In this document: positions 20,010 to 31,635 of the stretch, piece after piece
Position numbering within the stretch: position 1 is the stretch's first letter
Layout: every line of letters begins with the position of its first letter
Assembly: GCA_963377175.1 (NCBI GenBank)
Contig: CAUJNA010003505.1
Location: 1,585,702 to 1,649,701 of the forward strand
DNA: 64,000 nucleotides
Source of the DNA: Effrenium voratum
Lineage: Eukaryota; Sar; Dinophyceae; Suessiales; Symbiodiniaceae
Reading direction: 5' to 3'
Notes under the pieces: model-generated
The model's database searches: none
What the model was told of the DNA's origin: nothing
Seen by the model: only the letters and a program-made list of their open reading frames with translations
Made by a program: the position numbers and the translations under genes

Positions 20010-20877
20010 CTAACGCGATCTGCTGCCGTGCGCGTTTTGAGTGTTTTGAGCCCTTTGACTTCAGCTCAAGACTGGGCAATGGACCGGTGAAAGGCTCAAA
20101 CTCCGAGAGGCAAACGGACACTCATGGACAAAACTTACTGGTGCTTCGGGTGGAGAATACATCGGCAAATCGCCAGTGTTTTGCCAGAGCACAGCTGAAT
20201 CCGGCAACATGATTCCTACTGTGGAACAATCCCACAGACCTTGCATGTGCTGTCCCAGCATGTCAGGGGTTGGTTTCTATTGTTGTAAGATTCTAGGATC
20301 GAGGTATTGTTCAGGCTTGGGTTGGGGTTTGGTGGATCAAGTGTTTACCTGCCGCATGCCGAAGTAGCCGGACAACCTCTTGCATAACTGCATACCTGCT
20401 CTCGTCAAGCCTGAAGCACACAAGACATTGTCTGGGATCCGCTTTTGCCCGGGGGTTTGGGTTAGGCAGGTAGCATTGCAGCGTGCGAACTGTGGCACCT
20501 GGCAATGCAAAAGGGCGGGACCGATGGCCCCCTTACCTGTTGGGAGGTCACCCGTGGTAAGCTGGCCCAAATCTTCGAAATGGCGTAGCAGTACTTCAAT
20601 GTACTTTGTCTATTCCAAAATGGATATGTTGAAGGTCAAGGGCAGGTGCGGACGCGTTGTGAGGGTGCAGTAATTGTGGGCGGATGGGCGTGTTTACGCC
20701 GGCAAGGCTATTCGAAAAGGTGAACCTCTTGGGTCCCAGACTGGTTGCCAAGATTGATTGAAACCAAAAGCAAACCCAAAGGTGATGCAACCCTTCATGG
20801 CGTAAAATCCCTGCCGGCACTCTTGGCGAATCCCCGAATCGACACGGTGACAAAGCGCCTTCTCCTGCAAAATTGCC

Positions 20878-20937
20878 AGGCGACGCAGGCAGCGGCGTAA
20901 ATTCCGCTTGCAGCGCTCCAACTGCTCCTGAGAATCT
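20878..20937 (-). CDS. candidate methyltransferase exon (DSQEQLERCKRNLRRC)
   Basis: Following GGGCACAG, the frame reads DSQEQLERCKRNLRRCLRR with high G/C at third positions. The exon enters in phase 1, which fits the two bases left over at the end of the 23,962-23,856 exon. The pattern D-x3-LE-x2-K-x-N is like the loop after the acidic SAM-ribose residue in Rossmann methyltransferases. A coiled-coil exon of another gene is the alternative. The 3' border is uncertain. Confidence 0.4.
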
Positions 20938-21314
20938 CTGTGCCCCGCGCTCTGCAGAGCGTGAATTCCGTCGTGCCCAAGTGGAGTGCAGTAGCCAAAT
21001 GAAAGGCCAGTTGGTTGCCACGTGCACGAACGCACTTGCCCTGGATTTCCGAAACATTGAAGTAGCTGCAAGCAGCCTGGTATACATTGTGAAAACAAAT
21101 CAGGAAATGCTGAGGGGTGGCAAGCGGATTTTAAGTCTTGGTGTTTGTAGGTGTTCAACGGGGACCAAACTAACCTGGAAGATGCAAGATACAAGTCTGA
21201 ACGCGCCTTCTGATGGTGCATCTCGGTTCAAGCTGTCACAACGGCATCCAAACTGCTCTCTTCGCTCCCCTCATTGCAAAGTTCTCAAGTGTAACTGCTA
21301 TTTTTTTGAATTCT

Positions 21315-21521
21315 GAGGGTTTGCACCTCAGTTCCACAATCAAATCATCTACACATTGAGCTGCAATGGAGTGTATTTTATCATCCTGTCAGGGGATGTA
21401 AAGTAGAAGGCAACACTTTTTTATTATGAGGGTTTGCACCTCAGTTCCACAATCAAATCATCCATACATTGAGCTGCAATGGAGTGTATTTTATCATCCT
21501 GTCAGGGGATGTAAAGTAGAA
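21315..21521. repeat. 94-bp direct duplication
   Basis: GAGGGTTTGCACCTCAGTTC... occurs at 21315-21408 and again at 21428-21521 with only two or three differences, separated by 19 bases. No coding sense. It is a recent local duplication. Confidence 0.9.
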
Positions 21522-23080
21522 AGCGAAGGCTCTTGCCGCTTGCCTGCCTTGCGACTTTCACAATCCAAGCAACTGTTGTACTGTGAAACTCAATCCGAGC
21601 AAGGTTCCATGTTAGCCTAATGCCTAAAGACAGGTTGACGACTATGTGTGAACCCTAGAGAGTGAACTGGTGTTTTCAGGCACCGGCAGGTATATAGGAG
21701 AACAAGTCCAGCGGAACAAGGCAAAGGCTCGGCAAGCTCTGCCACTCTCCCGCTCCTCTGAGGCGTCGCTGCCGATTAACCTTGGCAGGAAACAGATCCA
21801 ACAATTAGATGGCAACTTCCGGAAGGGTATATAAATTACGCTCCTGAATGTGCCATATCAGCAAACTGCCCGCTCGACACTCTTGCCGCCGTTCACTACT
21901 CCAAGCTATGAATTCTCGGCGCAGTTACAGATGCAGAGTTTGTGCGCCTGTCAAGCAATCTTGTCTGCATCCGCTTGTTAGGGAAGTAAGCAGGTCGGCT
22001 GATTGCGTGACGAGAGCGGAGCTACAGCTCAACTCAGAGAGCTGACATTTAGCTGAACTGAGCAATCCCCTAATAAGAAACTTTAATGCGTGAGCTTGTT
22101 TTGTCCCCAGCTGAGTTCGTTGTATCTTGTCCCGCACGTGCCGTTGTCTGACACCACGCGTGCCACCATCAAGCCAGTCTCATTCTGCTTCCGGCTTGAT
22201 TCTTATCGTCCTGCATCAAAAAAGTAAAAACAGAAACTAACCACCAGGCAGGTCATCTTGCCAACCTTGTGATTTGGGTCCCCAATTTCAAGGCATATCC
22301 ACATAGCCGAGAAACAACACAAATTATTGTTGGTTCATGTGTGCAGCCCCGCACTTTCTGGGCAACAACAAAAATCGGGCAGTCCCGCCACGCGTTCCTC
22401 GGTTCCGACTTGCCTTTGTTCCCACTTGCTGGCGTGGGGCGTCAGCTTGGACACCGCGGCGTGAGGCCGCGGCTGCAAGGTTTCCGCGAAGCGTTGGAAG
22501 TCCTTGCAGTGAAAGTTGACTGCGTCTCAAATGTGGGGCTACCTTTCCATGGGTGTAGTTTCAAGGGAACACTCATAGAACATCATCAAACCCACCATTT
22601 AAAAAGTTGCCCTCGTTTTGATACATACCCAGTTCATCCCAAAACTTTGATTCCAACGATGCATTCTGCGGCACCAGGCAAGGTTGAAAAATTGCACACG
22701 GGTATCTTGCCAACACCCCACAAGGAGGTGGACAAGGGCGGCCGTTCCCAAGTACAAACCATGCCAACTAGAGATTGGATGGCACCCTTGCTTGCAGACC
22801 GTTGTCGTATCAAAGGGGAGTGTCTAGAAGGACCTCAGTCATCTTGGGCATCTTCTTAGTTGTAAGTGGGCTCAAACACCATTGAAAGGAAGTCCTCAAC
22901 TTTTCCCAGGGTCGGTTCTTCTTCTTGTGAGCGATGAGAATTGATTGTGGCTCACATCCAGGTGCCCTTGCCCACGAAAGTGACCATAGGACCATCAAAT
23001 GGGCAAGGAAGAAAGTGCAAGAGAAACACCTTGCAAGGATGCTAGTGAGCATTTGCAATGGGCAGATTCTGGGCTTGGAA
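21522..23080. other. intron-like DNA, no supported exon
   Basis: Mixed-composition DNA. A GC-rich island at 22,440-22,510 could encode a short minus-strand peptide, but its phase does not fit the neighbouring methyltransferase exons and I do not call it. Confidence 0.4.
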
Positions 23081-23374
23081 GAGTGAGTGAGTGAGTGAGT
23101 GAGTGAGTGAGTGAGTGAGTGAGTGAGTGAGTGAGTGAGTGAGTGAGTGAGTGAGTGAGTGAGTGAGTGAGTGAGTGAGTGAGTGAGTGAGTGAGTGTGT
23201 GTGAGTGAGTGAGTGAGTGAGTGAGTGAGTGAGTGAGTGAGTGAGTGAGTGAGTGAGTGAGTGAGTGAGTGAGTGAGTGAGTGAGTGAGTGAGTGAGTGT
23301 GAGTGAGTGAGTGAGTGAGTGAGTGAGAGTGAGTGAGTGAGTGAGTGAGTGAGGGAGGGAGGGAGTGAGTGGGT
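23081..23374. repeat. GAGT tetranucleotide microsatellite
   Basis: About seventy GAGT/GTGA units with a few variants (GTGTGT, GAGAGT, GGGA) lie within the presumed intron or 3' flank of the methyltransferase gene. Confidence 0.97.
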
Positions 23375-23855
23375 GACCCTCAAAATGAACCATTCTACAC
23401 AAATGTTGCATTGAAACACCCAACACATTTTGTGGAAGGTGCCGATAAGTACAAATGCACCACGAGACACTAAGCATCTTTGACTTGTTCTTTGTTGCCA
23501 CATTGCGGCGTCTTGTAAAAGCTAAAGGCCACACTAGGTCTGAGACGCCCTGGCCCGATGTTTAGACTCCATTCACTTGCTAGACCTCTTGATCCTTTCT
23601 CATGAAACATGTCCAAAACGTGACTCGGCCAAGGACCTGGCAAACGGTCAAAGCTCTGGGGCCATGACACAAAGTATCAACCAAAGCCTAAACTCTGGCG
23701 CCAAGAGAGAAGAACCAGCATCCGCCATTCTTGATTTGTGGATCCTGTCAAAAGGTCGGCTTTGAAGGAACCCAAGTTGTGAGAAGTGCACCAAGTCACA
23801 AATCACCAAGTCCCAAGTGATAAAAGCAGCCGAACCCGGGCTCAGAGCTAATTAC

Positions 23856-23962
23856 CCGCTGGCCTCGTGGTCGTGACAGGGGAAGGACATGAAGGGGTAG
23901 TGCCGCTCCACGTTCCCGCAGATCTCCCCCAGCGCGATTTCCAGGGCCTCCAGCAGCACGGC
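23856..23962 (-). CDS. THUMP RNA methyltransferase, exon H (after SAM motif I)
   Basis: 107 bases between GATGCTGAG and GTAATT. They read AVLLEALEIALGE, the helix that follows DPFCGSG in the previous exon, then RHYPFMSFPCHDHEA, which resembles the conserved R-x-[FY]-x-F-x-x-[WF]-P-x-[HF]-D segment of RlmL/RlmKL-type guanine-N2 methyltransferases. It enters in phase 0 and leaves two bases over. Third positions are largely G/C, unlike the flanks. Confidence 0.8.
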
Positions 23963-24773
23963 CTCAGCATCCGCGCAGCCGGGGGGGAGTGCCTTTTGAG
24001 TGGTTGGCGCCCCCGGAACAAGGGAACTTAGTAGAGGATAGGGCATGCCAAGCAAAAGTGGACCATAGGACACCGGCAGTGATCTCGAGCCGGAAAAACA
24101 GGAACCTTTTGGCTCAAGAGTGCACCTACTAGCTGAGCCAAGAATAGATTTCCAACTCAACAGGCGTGCATGTGATCGTGTATGAGACATCCGCAAGAAT
24201 TGGCCCAGCCCAAAACAGAACGAGGGGGCGTGATAAGAGGATGTGGCCTGCAGGATCAGGGTTGGGCCCAGCCCTTGTTGAAGCTTCGGTCAACTACTAC
24301 AGCTTAAACAACCTCCAAGCCGTTTCCAGTCCAACGGGGGTCGGCAAGGGTATAGTTGCTAACCCAAGAAGCACTGAACGGTTCTCAGTAAAAGGAGTTG
24401 CAGGCAAAGTCTGACAGCTGGCCGACGCACTCGGGAAAGCACAGCCTGCAAAAGGGCCCAGCAATCCCAGTGGCTCATGGCGCCTTGTAAGTTTAAAAGC
24501 GCGTCGCAAATTCCAGGCTCGGGCTCTTGGGGAGAAACCAAGGCTATCCTTGCACAGAAAATTCCGGGATGGCAATGGAAGGGTTGGGTTGCGAAGGGTT
24601 GAGGGGCAGCCTCTCCAATCATTCTATCAAAATGGAAAAAATAAGTGGTTCACTCTTCTTTCCAGGAAAGCAGCGCCAATGGTTCGAACAGTGTCCTAAG
24701 CCCAGCCATGACCCTTCTTGCCCAGCGACCTGGCGGAAAAGGGCATGACTTGTTGAACTGCTGAGCCCCGCAC

Positions 24774-24873
24774 CCCAGAGCCGCAGAAAGGGTCCCAGAG
24801 CACCAGCTCCTCATCGTTGTGCTGGGCCGCTGTAAGGCGCCGCAGCAGCGGGGAAGCCAAGACCTCCAGGGGG
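24774..24873 (-). CDS. THUMP RNA methyltransferase, exon G (SAM-binding motif I)
   Basis: 100 bases between CTGTCAG and GTGCGG. After one base that completes the codon from exon F it reads PLEVLASPLLRRL, then ELVLWDPFCGSG. DPFCGSG is the glycine-rich motif I that holds S-adenosylmethionine in THUMP-linked RNA methylases, and the PLxxxLASxLL helix before it matches that family's PLRExLAAxLL. The next exon continues with AVLLEAL in frame. Confidence 0.85.
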
Positions 24874-26372
24874 CTGACAGGGACCGGTCAAACTGCCCGC
24901 GGCAAGTACGCAGCTTAAAGCCAAAGACCAGCCAAAGCACACTAGCATATTTCGCCTAGGCATGCTTTGTGATGGTGGGATAATGTTCGCTCTCCAAAAG
25001 AGTATCAAAGTTTGAAGGACAAGCCAAACAGGAATTGAGCAAAGGGAAGATGTAAGGTCGTGAGCAGAGAACGGCATGCATGGCTGGCAAACATTCGCCA
25101 AAGTCTATTTTGGGACCCGGAAAAGGCGTCATTTTCCGCCGCCTTTGGAAGGGGTCGGGGCCCAGAGGATCGAGGGTCAAAACCCAATCTCCATGCGAGC
25201 AACCGGGAAAGCCTTACAAAGGCTCAAACTCCATTCCAGGCTTTGAGGTCCAACTTCAACCAGAGACATCCCAACTGGGAACAACTGAGTCATTGAAACT
25301 TGGGGACCAATCCGGCTTTGATTTTGTTGCATGTTCCCTATTAAAACCACCCAAGCACGGTCCTGTTTGGACATGGACCCAACTTGCTTTCCGCTGGCTC
25401 GGTAGCCTTGCCCGATCTCACACACAACCGTCTTCCTGCTTGTTGCCTGGCATCGGTCAATGTGATCCGATGTTTCACGCCAAGTAAACTGTACTTTGGC
25501 CTCGGGTGCTGGGTAAGTTCTGAGGATTTGGGGAAGTTCTGGGCAAGAATTTGGCTGATGCTGTTGGACAGATTTCTTGGCTTTGGTGTTTGTCACGACG
25601 GGGCCCCCCCAAAACTTCGAACAATTGAATTGTGCTTCATAAATTCCGAGATCTAAAGATTCTAAAACGACAATTCAAATACTCCAAACATCTAGATATT
25701 TGAGATGCTTTGGTTTGTTTGTTGCTTTTTCAGGTCTTCCAAAAAGAATCAGTCGCTTAAACAATGGGGAGCCTCTCACCGACTTAAGACATGACAATTT
25801 TATCGAAATAGTTCAAGTTGGTTAAAGCAAACTAATCGTCCGCGGCCTCCGACAGATTTATCAAACAAATCCAAGGGATCTTTTGGGCGAGTTCCGGGAT
25901 ATTCAAGCACTCCAGTAATCCAATCATCTAAAAACTAGATCATCACGATGTTGATCGTCTTCACAAATGCAGCAAACCATGGGAAACTTGTGAATAAGCC
26001 AAACGAAGCACAGTTTCGTCCAACGATGGGAATTTCACTGTTTGAGTCTTCTCTCGCACTATTTGGCCGGCCAGGCTCTGTGCCACATAGGGAATACATC
26101 TTGCCTCATACCGACTCATACCCCTCCCCCGGCATTCAATCCAAACTTCGATCAAGGAGCGCAAGCAGCTGCCAAGGTTTCCCGCAGGGATGCCTCGCCC
26201 ACCGCCTGGCACGAGGGCAGATTTGGGCGGACATATGCGGACAAACAAAACATTTATAAGTCTTATACCTGCTATGGGAGCTTTGTCCCTTTGCGAACTG
26301 GAAACCAGACTGAAACTGGGCGCTGGGATGGGAAGTCCAGTTTTGAGCCCAGAGCCCGAGAAGTGGAGCCAC
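24874..26372. other. intron F/G of the methyltransferase gene
   Basis: About 1.5 kb between exons F and G. It holds no exon-like island or notable repeat that I can support. Confidence 0.6.
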
Positions 26373-26434
26373 ACTGCAGACTGCGCCTTGCGGGCGCCTC
26401 GCTTGTGCATCAGACCCGTGGCGGCGACACTCAC
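26373..26434 (-). CDS. THUMP RNA methyltransferase, exon F (RGxR segment)
   Basis: 62 bases between GTGACAG and a GTGGCT donor. They read VSVAATGLMHKRGARKAQSA, which matches the family segment LSLDxSGxxLHxRGYRxxxxxA that links the THUMP region to the methylase domain. The usual Asp-x-Ser-Gly is AATG here and RGYR is RGAR. The two leftover bases pair with the first base of exon G. Confidence 0.8.
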
Positions 26435-27078
26435 CTGTCACTTTGCCGGGCGCTGGTCATCTCACCTGGTGATTTGGCATTCTTGGTGGACGTAAATCCC
26501 CATGCCGATGATGTCCTTAAAGACGCCATCATAATTGAAAGTCATACCTTCTTAGGTTCCAACAGAGGAATGGTCAGGCGAATGACGGATTCTCTGTGAA
26601 CATGAGTTGTTTCCTTCTGGCTTCCGCTTGAAGCGGAAAGATCATGCACGAACTTAGGACATCCTCACCTGCAAACAAAGGACCCCGCGATAAACGGTCA
26701 ACGTTTTGATACCACGAAACTTGGGCTAGCACTGGGAATTAAAAGGTCAAAAGGTTGCCTTTGGGCATGGCGGGAAACAATTAGTCACGGCGCACAGACT
26801 TGCCAATGGCATTCACCACATATATGGTTCAAGCTTTTGGGCACCTGAGGCCCCAAAGTGAGGAGAAACTCCCGAAGAACCCGAAAACCCAAAGGCGTGA
26901 GACTAAACATCGTCCAAAAGGACCCTTGGGGTTTGACCTTTGCAGATGAAGATGGGAATTAGAAGACCTCTGAACATGGGAATGGCCGCTTCCAAGGATT
27001 GTAACAACCCAGGCCTTGCGACGCTTCTTCCATGCTATTTGCGTTTGAGCGGACTCGCAGCTGACCCCGTGCCCTTGC

Positions 27079-27132
27079 CTGGCACTGGTTGTGCCGCAGC
27101 CGCACGCGCACCTCTGGCGCCGCCTTGTCGGC
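27079..27132 (-). CDS. THUMP RNA methyltransferase, exon E
   Basis: 54 bases, 18 codons (ADKAAPEVRVRLRHNQCQ), between CTCGCAAG and a GC donor (CAG|GCAAGG). PEVRVRLRHNQC corresponds to the last strand of the THUMP fold, normally followed by the LSLDxSG segment found in exon F. Phase 0 at both ends, with strong G/C bias at third positions. Confidence 0.75.
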
Positions 27133-28875
27133 CTTGCGAGCAGATCAGCAGATCAGGGGCCAAGTTGGGAAGGCTTTTGCTTGGGAGGGGATTCGTAACA
27201 TGAATGGACATACTAGAAGATCTAGCAAGACTCAAGACATTTATACAAGGAAGGCCCTGTCCCCTACTCTCAATCTACGGTGTTGTCCTAAGATTGACCA
27301 TTCCCCTGGTCTGCCAACCAAGTAGCCTCAGTGAATGGTCAAGGTGCAGGAACCTGCTGGGATTGCCATTGCAGCGAGGCAGCCCTTTGTGGGGCTGGAA
27401 TGTCGCGTCCCATTAGGATCTGACATGCGGAAGCCTTTGCACGTTTTGGCATGTCCCGTTGTTTGCCCCCTCGGCAATATTTGACTGGTATCCGCCAACT
27501 TGTAGCCTGAGAGAAAATCGGAAAAATCAGCAAAAGTTTACTGACGAGGAGGGTTAATGCAAGATGTACGAAATCATCAGCAATCCCATCTGCAGATTCC
27601 TTTGCTGGCCATTTGATGGAAAGGCCAAGTCTTTCATCACCCCCATCCAGGGCGATAGGACTTCTGGTCCACAGCGGCCCGATCGCGCAAAAAACAGTAA
27701 GGCGGCAGCGTCTGCTTGCAGCGTTAACATACATGTAGTAGATACTACCGAACATAGCCCGCACAACACGCAAACATCATGTATACGTTGGACACACACA
27801 CTTCTTAAGAACGCTTGATCAAAGGAATCACTTAGTGAATCTATTTTGACACCTAAGAGGAACGCGCTTCAGCGACGGGGGCACCCCCGACTCATATCCG
27901 AAATAAGCTATGGGCCACCTTCGATACCCCGACCACATGGAAGCCCACACGGATTTCCTATTCCATCTTTGGTTGCGCGAGAGAAACGATCAACTTCAGC
28001 CAACGGCGTGTATGCTTTCAGCGAGTCGCTCTGTTGCCGCGGGGAGGGGGGGGTTGATCAGATCCACCGGATGATCCACCTGGAAACCGGTCAAATCCCG
28101 GCCAAATTCCCCCTACAAATCGGTCAAATCAGCCCAGCCGCCCTGCCCAATACTACAATTTTAGTTCCTGGCCTCAGCCCAGGCCCTTGGCTTCGCTCGG
28201 CCGTCAGACTGCGGCTCTCGTTCTGGGAACCAGCTTTCTGCGCCGACTCACTCACTCAAACAAACACAACAATTCAAGGCAAACCAAAACACAGTACCTC
28301 CAAGCCAGCCAAAAACATACGAGGCGGGCAACGTGAAGCCTTTACAATAAGGACAAGCCATTTTCCGATTGTGCTTGTTTCAATTCTGATGGCCTCAGCC
28401 GTGACTAATCATTTAGCCTATTCATCCACCGCCTGAAGAACTTGTGGCCATCTGCTTTGAAATTAGAGGAACCCTCCTTCCTCGTCAGTGTACTGGGAGT
28501 TCTTAGATGTACGCCAACAAGTTTAGCTGGATTGTCTACTTGGGAGTGCGCTAGAATCAGCGAGTACTTCGGATAGTTGTTCAGGGAGAACCAACGGAAC
28601 AACACTGCCAATTTGGATGTTCTTACTTTTCAAGTGGCCGCTAGTTGAATTCAACAGTTGCTATGATCAAACTACCTTCTCCAATTAAACCTGGAATCTG
28701 GAAAGATCCCCTCCTCTATTTACAATTGTAAACAACGGTCTGAACCTGGGCGGGTTCATGATTGCTTTTGTTTGTCTTTAGGGTAACCCTGGTGCCCTGA
28801 CGTGCGTAAGCTTTCGGGCCCCTTCGATCTGCTTCCACGTGCCTGCGCAAACGGCCTGGGCGGTAGACGTGCAGC
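27133..28875. other. intron D/E of the methyltransferase gene
   Basis: About 1.7 kb with no supported exon. GC-rich patches at 28,020-28,240 do not give phase-compatible or motif-bearing reading frames. Confidence 0.55.
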
Positions 28876-28935
28876 CCGGATGGACTGGGCAGTGTGGTTT
28901 TCCAGCAGCTTGGTGTGGTAGAGCCGACTCTTCTC
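28876..28935 (-). CDS. THUMP RNA methyltransferase, exon D
   Basis: 60 bases, 20 codons (EKSRLYHTKLLENHTAQSIR), between TTGGCTCAG and a probable GC donor (CGG|GCTGCA). SRLYHTKLLE matches the conserved S-x-L-x-H-T-K-x-x-E of THUMP domains, which bind the 3' end or stem of the RNA substrate. Phase 0 at both ends. Confidence 0.8.
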
Positions 28936-29615
28936 CTGAGCCAAGGCTCGTGGGCTCGTGCTTCGGCTCTTCCCTTTTGGAGATGTGAAATCAACCATGG
29001 CACATGCCCGAGGTCACACACCGTCGCACACCTACCCACATGCTTGGGGATGAAAGTCGGATTGGTTCATGGAAGCCTCCATCCACATGAGGGAACGCTA
29101 TGGTTCTTTCGAAGGTTCTAAAGGCCATGAACTTCATGCAAACCAAAACCAATCGATTGACCTTTGTTCAGGGCCCTTTTGCCAGGCCCACTATTGCGCA
29201 CCTCTCTGTTCTAACAACGTGCATATCGGGAAGTGCGGAGCCTCGGATGAACACCATGCACGCACGATGCTGCTGGGGCCGCAACCTTTTGGCAGGCTTG
29301 CTCAAGCAAGCCTTTGACACAAAGGCGCCAATGGTGCCTTGGTGCCCCGTTTTAGGAAGGGCGTGTGTTTTGCGATCTGGCGGGCGAAATCCTTCCAAGA
29401 CTCTGTGGAGACTTTGATGATGGGCACGCTCTCTGGTGCCTGGAGGTGTCGTTGCAGGATGTTGCAGGCACTTGAACCTGACTTCTGCCTTGGAGGACAC
29501 ATCCAAAGCCCTTTCTGTTACTCTGCAAGTCATTAAAGTCTAGGTCCCGCCAAAAGGAAACTCGATTGAAATTACCAATGACCTGGCAGGTGATGCTTCA
29601 ATCACCCCCCCACAC

Positions 29616-29673
29616 CTCCTCCGTGAGGTAGTCTTGCCACGGCAGGCGCCGCAGCCCCTCGTCCAGGGAGCGC
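29616..29673 (-). CDS. THUMP RNA methyltransferase, exon C
   Basis: 58 bases between CATCCAG and GTGTGG. After one base completing a codon they read RSLDEGLRRLPWQDYLTEE, the THUMP-family segment L-[YD]-E-G-x-[RK]-x-[LI]-x-W-x-x-[YF]-L. The exon ends in phase 0, matching exon D. Confidence 0.8.
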
Positions 29674-30301
29674 CTGGATGCAGCTGGAGCTGTTGCTGCG
29701 CTCAGTCCCAACACGCCAAAAAGGCAGCCGGCACGAGATGCGAAGTGCCGGATAAGTAAAAGTAAGAACCACAGCAAACACACAACACGATTCTTGTTGG
29801 AATGGAATGGGGCAAAGCAGCCCCGACATCTCCATGAAAGAGAGACACAGGAAGTTGACAGGATGCATCAGAATGCAAACAACATCACACAAGCTGTAGA
29901 TGACCGTCTTGCACGCCCCTCTTGGCGGAGTGAACTGATTCCTGCATGGATCCGCACAACAATCCACCAATCTCAAAACATGTCAATCGCTTTGCGGTTA
30001 CGTCGCCAGGTTTGGTCAGTACAGCCGTGCATCATTTTCTAGGACATCACCAGAATCATGTTCTTGTTCCTTTTGGCCTTTTGATTTTATTCCGGGAGGG
30101 CAAACAGTCCCAAATGTTGGCCAGCTGCAGTCAACACTTCGGGAGCAAACAATCGCCTTACAGCCTGTCACATGAGCCTGTCAGTTTCTACCTTTCAACC
30201 TTCCCTTCCGATTAATCTCCAAATAAACTTTCATGGGACAGGTGACAAACCAAGTATCTCCGTGACGCCAACGCACAGGCCCAGCTTTCCGGTTGAGCGG
30301 C
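29674..30301. other. intron B/C of the methyltransferase gene
   Basis: About 0.6 kb, no other feature seen. Confidence 0.6.
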
Positions 30302-30410
30302 GTGTCGGGAGCGTGGAAGGGCTCCCCCACCCGCACCAAGACCAGCTCCGCCAGTCGGCTCTGCAGCGCCGACCGCCACAGCGTCTCCGCCGTGCCCACC
30401 GCTGCCACGC
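30302..30410 (-). CDS. THUMP RNA methyltransferase, exon B
   Basis: 109 bases after CATGTAG, reading VAAVGTAETLWRSALQSRLA and then ELVLVRVGEPFHAPD. This is the THUMP-family stretch GxxExxxRxxLxSRxAxRVLxxxxEFxA. Two bases at the start and two at the end fit exons A and C. The 3' border (a GC donor after GACAC) is chosen for phase and is the least certain splice site of the set. Confidence 0.75.
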
Positions 30411-31541
30411 CTACATGGAAAGCCGGCGGCTGGCCCAGGCATCACACTGGGTCCTATCTGAAAGTGATGTACCTCCCCAATGGTCTACATCATGATCTTT
30501 TCCACCAGCCCTAACTGGAGAAGGGTGCACATATTGCACCTCGCTATGAATTCATTCGGGCATGGAGATACCTCGCACAAACATGTTTGGGCACGGGCGG
30601 AATGACTTAGCACAGCCACGGAAAGGGTGGTTTCATGTGTTTCAATCAGCGCTGCTCACCTGAACCTGACTTGCCCCAAACTTTGCTCAACATCAGCCTG
30701 GATTCCGACATCTTTGGGCCCTCGGCGTGCATCCCTACCCCTGCCAACCCTGCCACCACGACCGCCACAACTGCCTGTCGGGTGCAATATGAGACATTTG
30801 CCAACAAAATCAATCCCTCAGCCTCCAGGCAGGCGCTCGAAGCGTCCCGGCACGCCCAGCACTTGCAGCTCCCGCTCCAGTCCTAGAAGTCATTTTTATT
30901 CGTTTAACATAAAAATGGTCAAAACACAAGAAACCGGAGGAGTATCTTCAACAGCGTTTTCCCCGGACCTGTTGGAAACCGAGCCAGGGGCAACCCAAAT
31001 CCGGGAATGGATGCGACCCTGCAGCTGTCGCTGCGGGGGATGCTGATTTCCCGCCTCAAAATCGGAGTTCGTCTTCAGCACATGGGCTGATGGAAAAAAC
31101 GATGGAATCCGATGGAATTGATCAAACGAGCAACAATCAAGGCGCAAGGGGCGTTCCCCTTTGATCCTGTAATCCACTTCCTTGGGGAATTTAATCCTGG
31201 ACTAGCAGCGAGGCGCAAAAATAGCAGCAGAACTGTTTGATGGTTCTTGCACCCACACAGAACCTGCAACACACCTTTGTCTCTGAAGGCATGTCCTCTT
31301 CGGATTGGACCCCGTTCAGGATACGTTTCATATGTTCAACCAACCATCAGACACATTTAACATGTTCAACCAATTCCCTTGTGCTTTGTTTGCATGGCCA
31401 ATCTTCGGATGCCCTTAACTGCACTGGGCCTGCTGGCAAATCGGGTTGAAGGAGAGAAACTAGACACCAAGGATGCAAACGAAAACTAGCGTCCGTGCAA
31501 GGATGATGCCGGCTCCCTTTTGGCGGTTGACAGGGGAACAC
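30411..31541. other. intron A/B of the methyltransferase gene
   Basis: About 1.1 kb, no other feature seen. Confidence 0.6.
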
Positions 31542-31635
31542 TCCGCCGCCAGCCCGGAATGTGCGCCCGCAGCTTCCTGGGGCGCAGGCCGCGCTCGAGG
31601 CCCGGGGAGGTCACCAGGAACAGGCGCCTCAGCAC
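31542..31635 (-). CDS. THUMP RNA methyltransferase, exon A (N-terminal)
   Basis: The gene would methylate a guanine N2 (or a related site) in rRNA or tRNA using SAM. This exon follows CCCATCGCAG and reads VLRRLFLVTSPGLERGLRPR, the family's N-terminal F-x-x-[TC]-x-x-G-[LF]-E-x-x-L signature, ending one base into a codon at GTGTTC. Exons A to H are on one strand, in domain order, with compatible phases, over 7.8 kb for only about 200 codons. No ATG is seen, so at least one upstream exon (start, possibly a targeting peptide) is missing. RlmL/RlmKL-like is my best family; THUMPD-type tRNA methylases are the alternative. Confidence 0.75.

Noticed and set aside
22455..22502. Possible minus-strand exon reading DFQRFAETLQPRPHA
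   Set aside because: The composition is exon-like, but no acceptor gives a phase that fits the methyltransferase exons. The peptide would also come before the segment it should follow.
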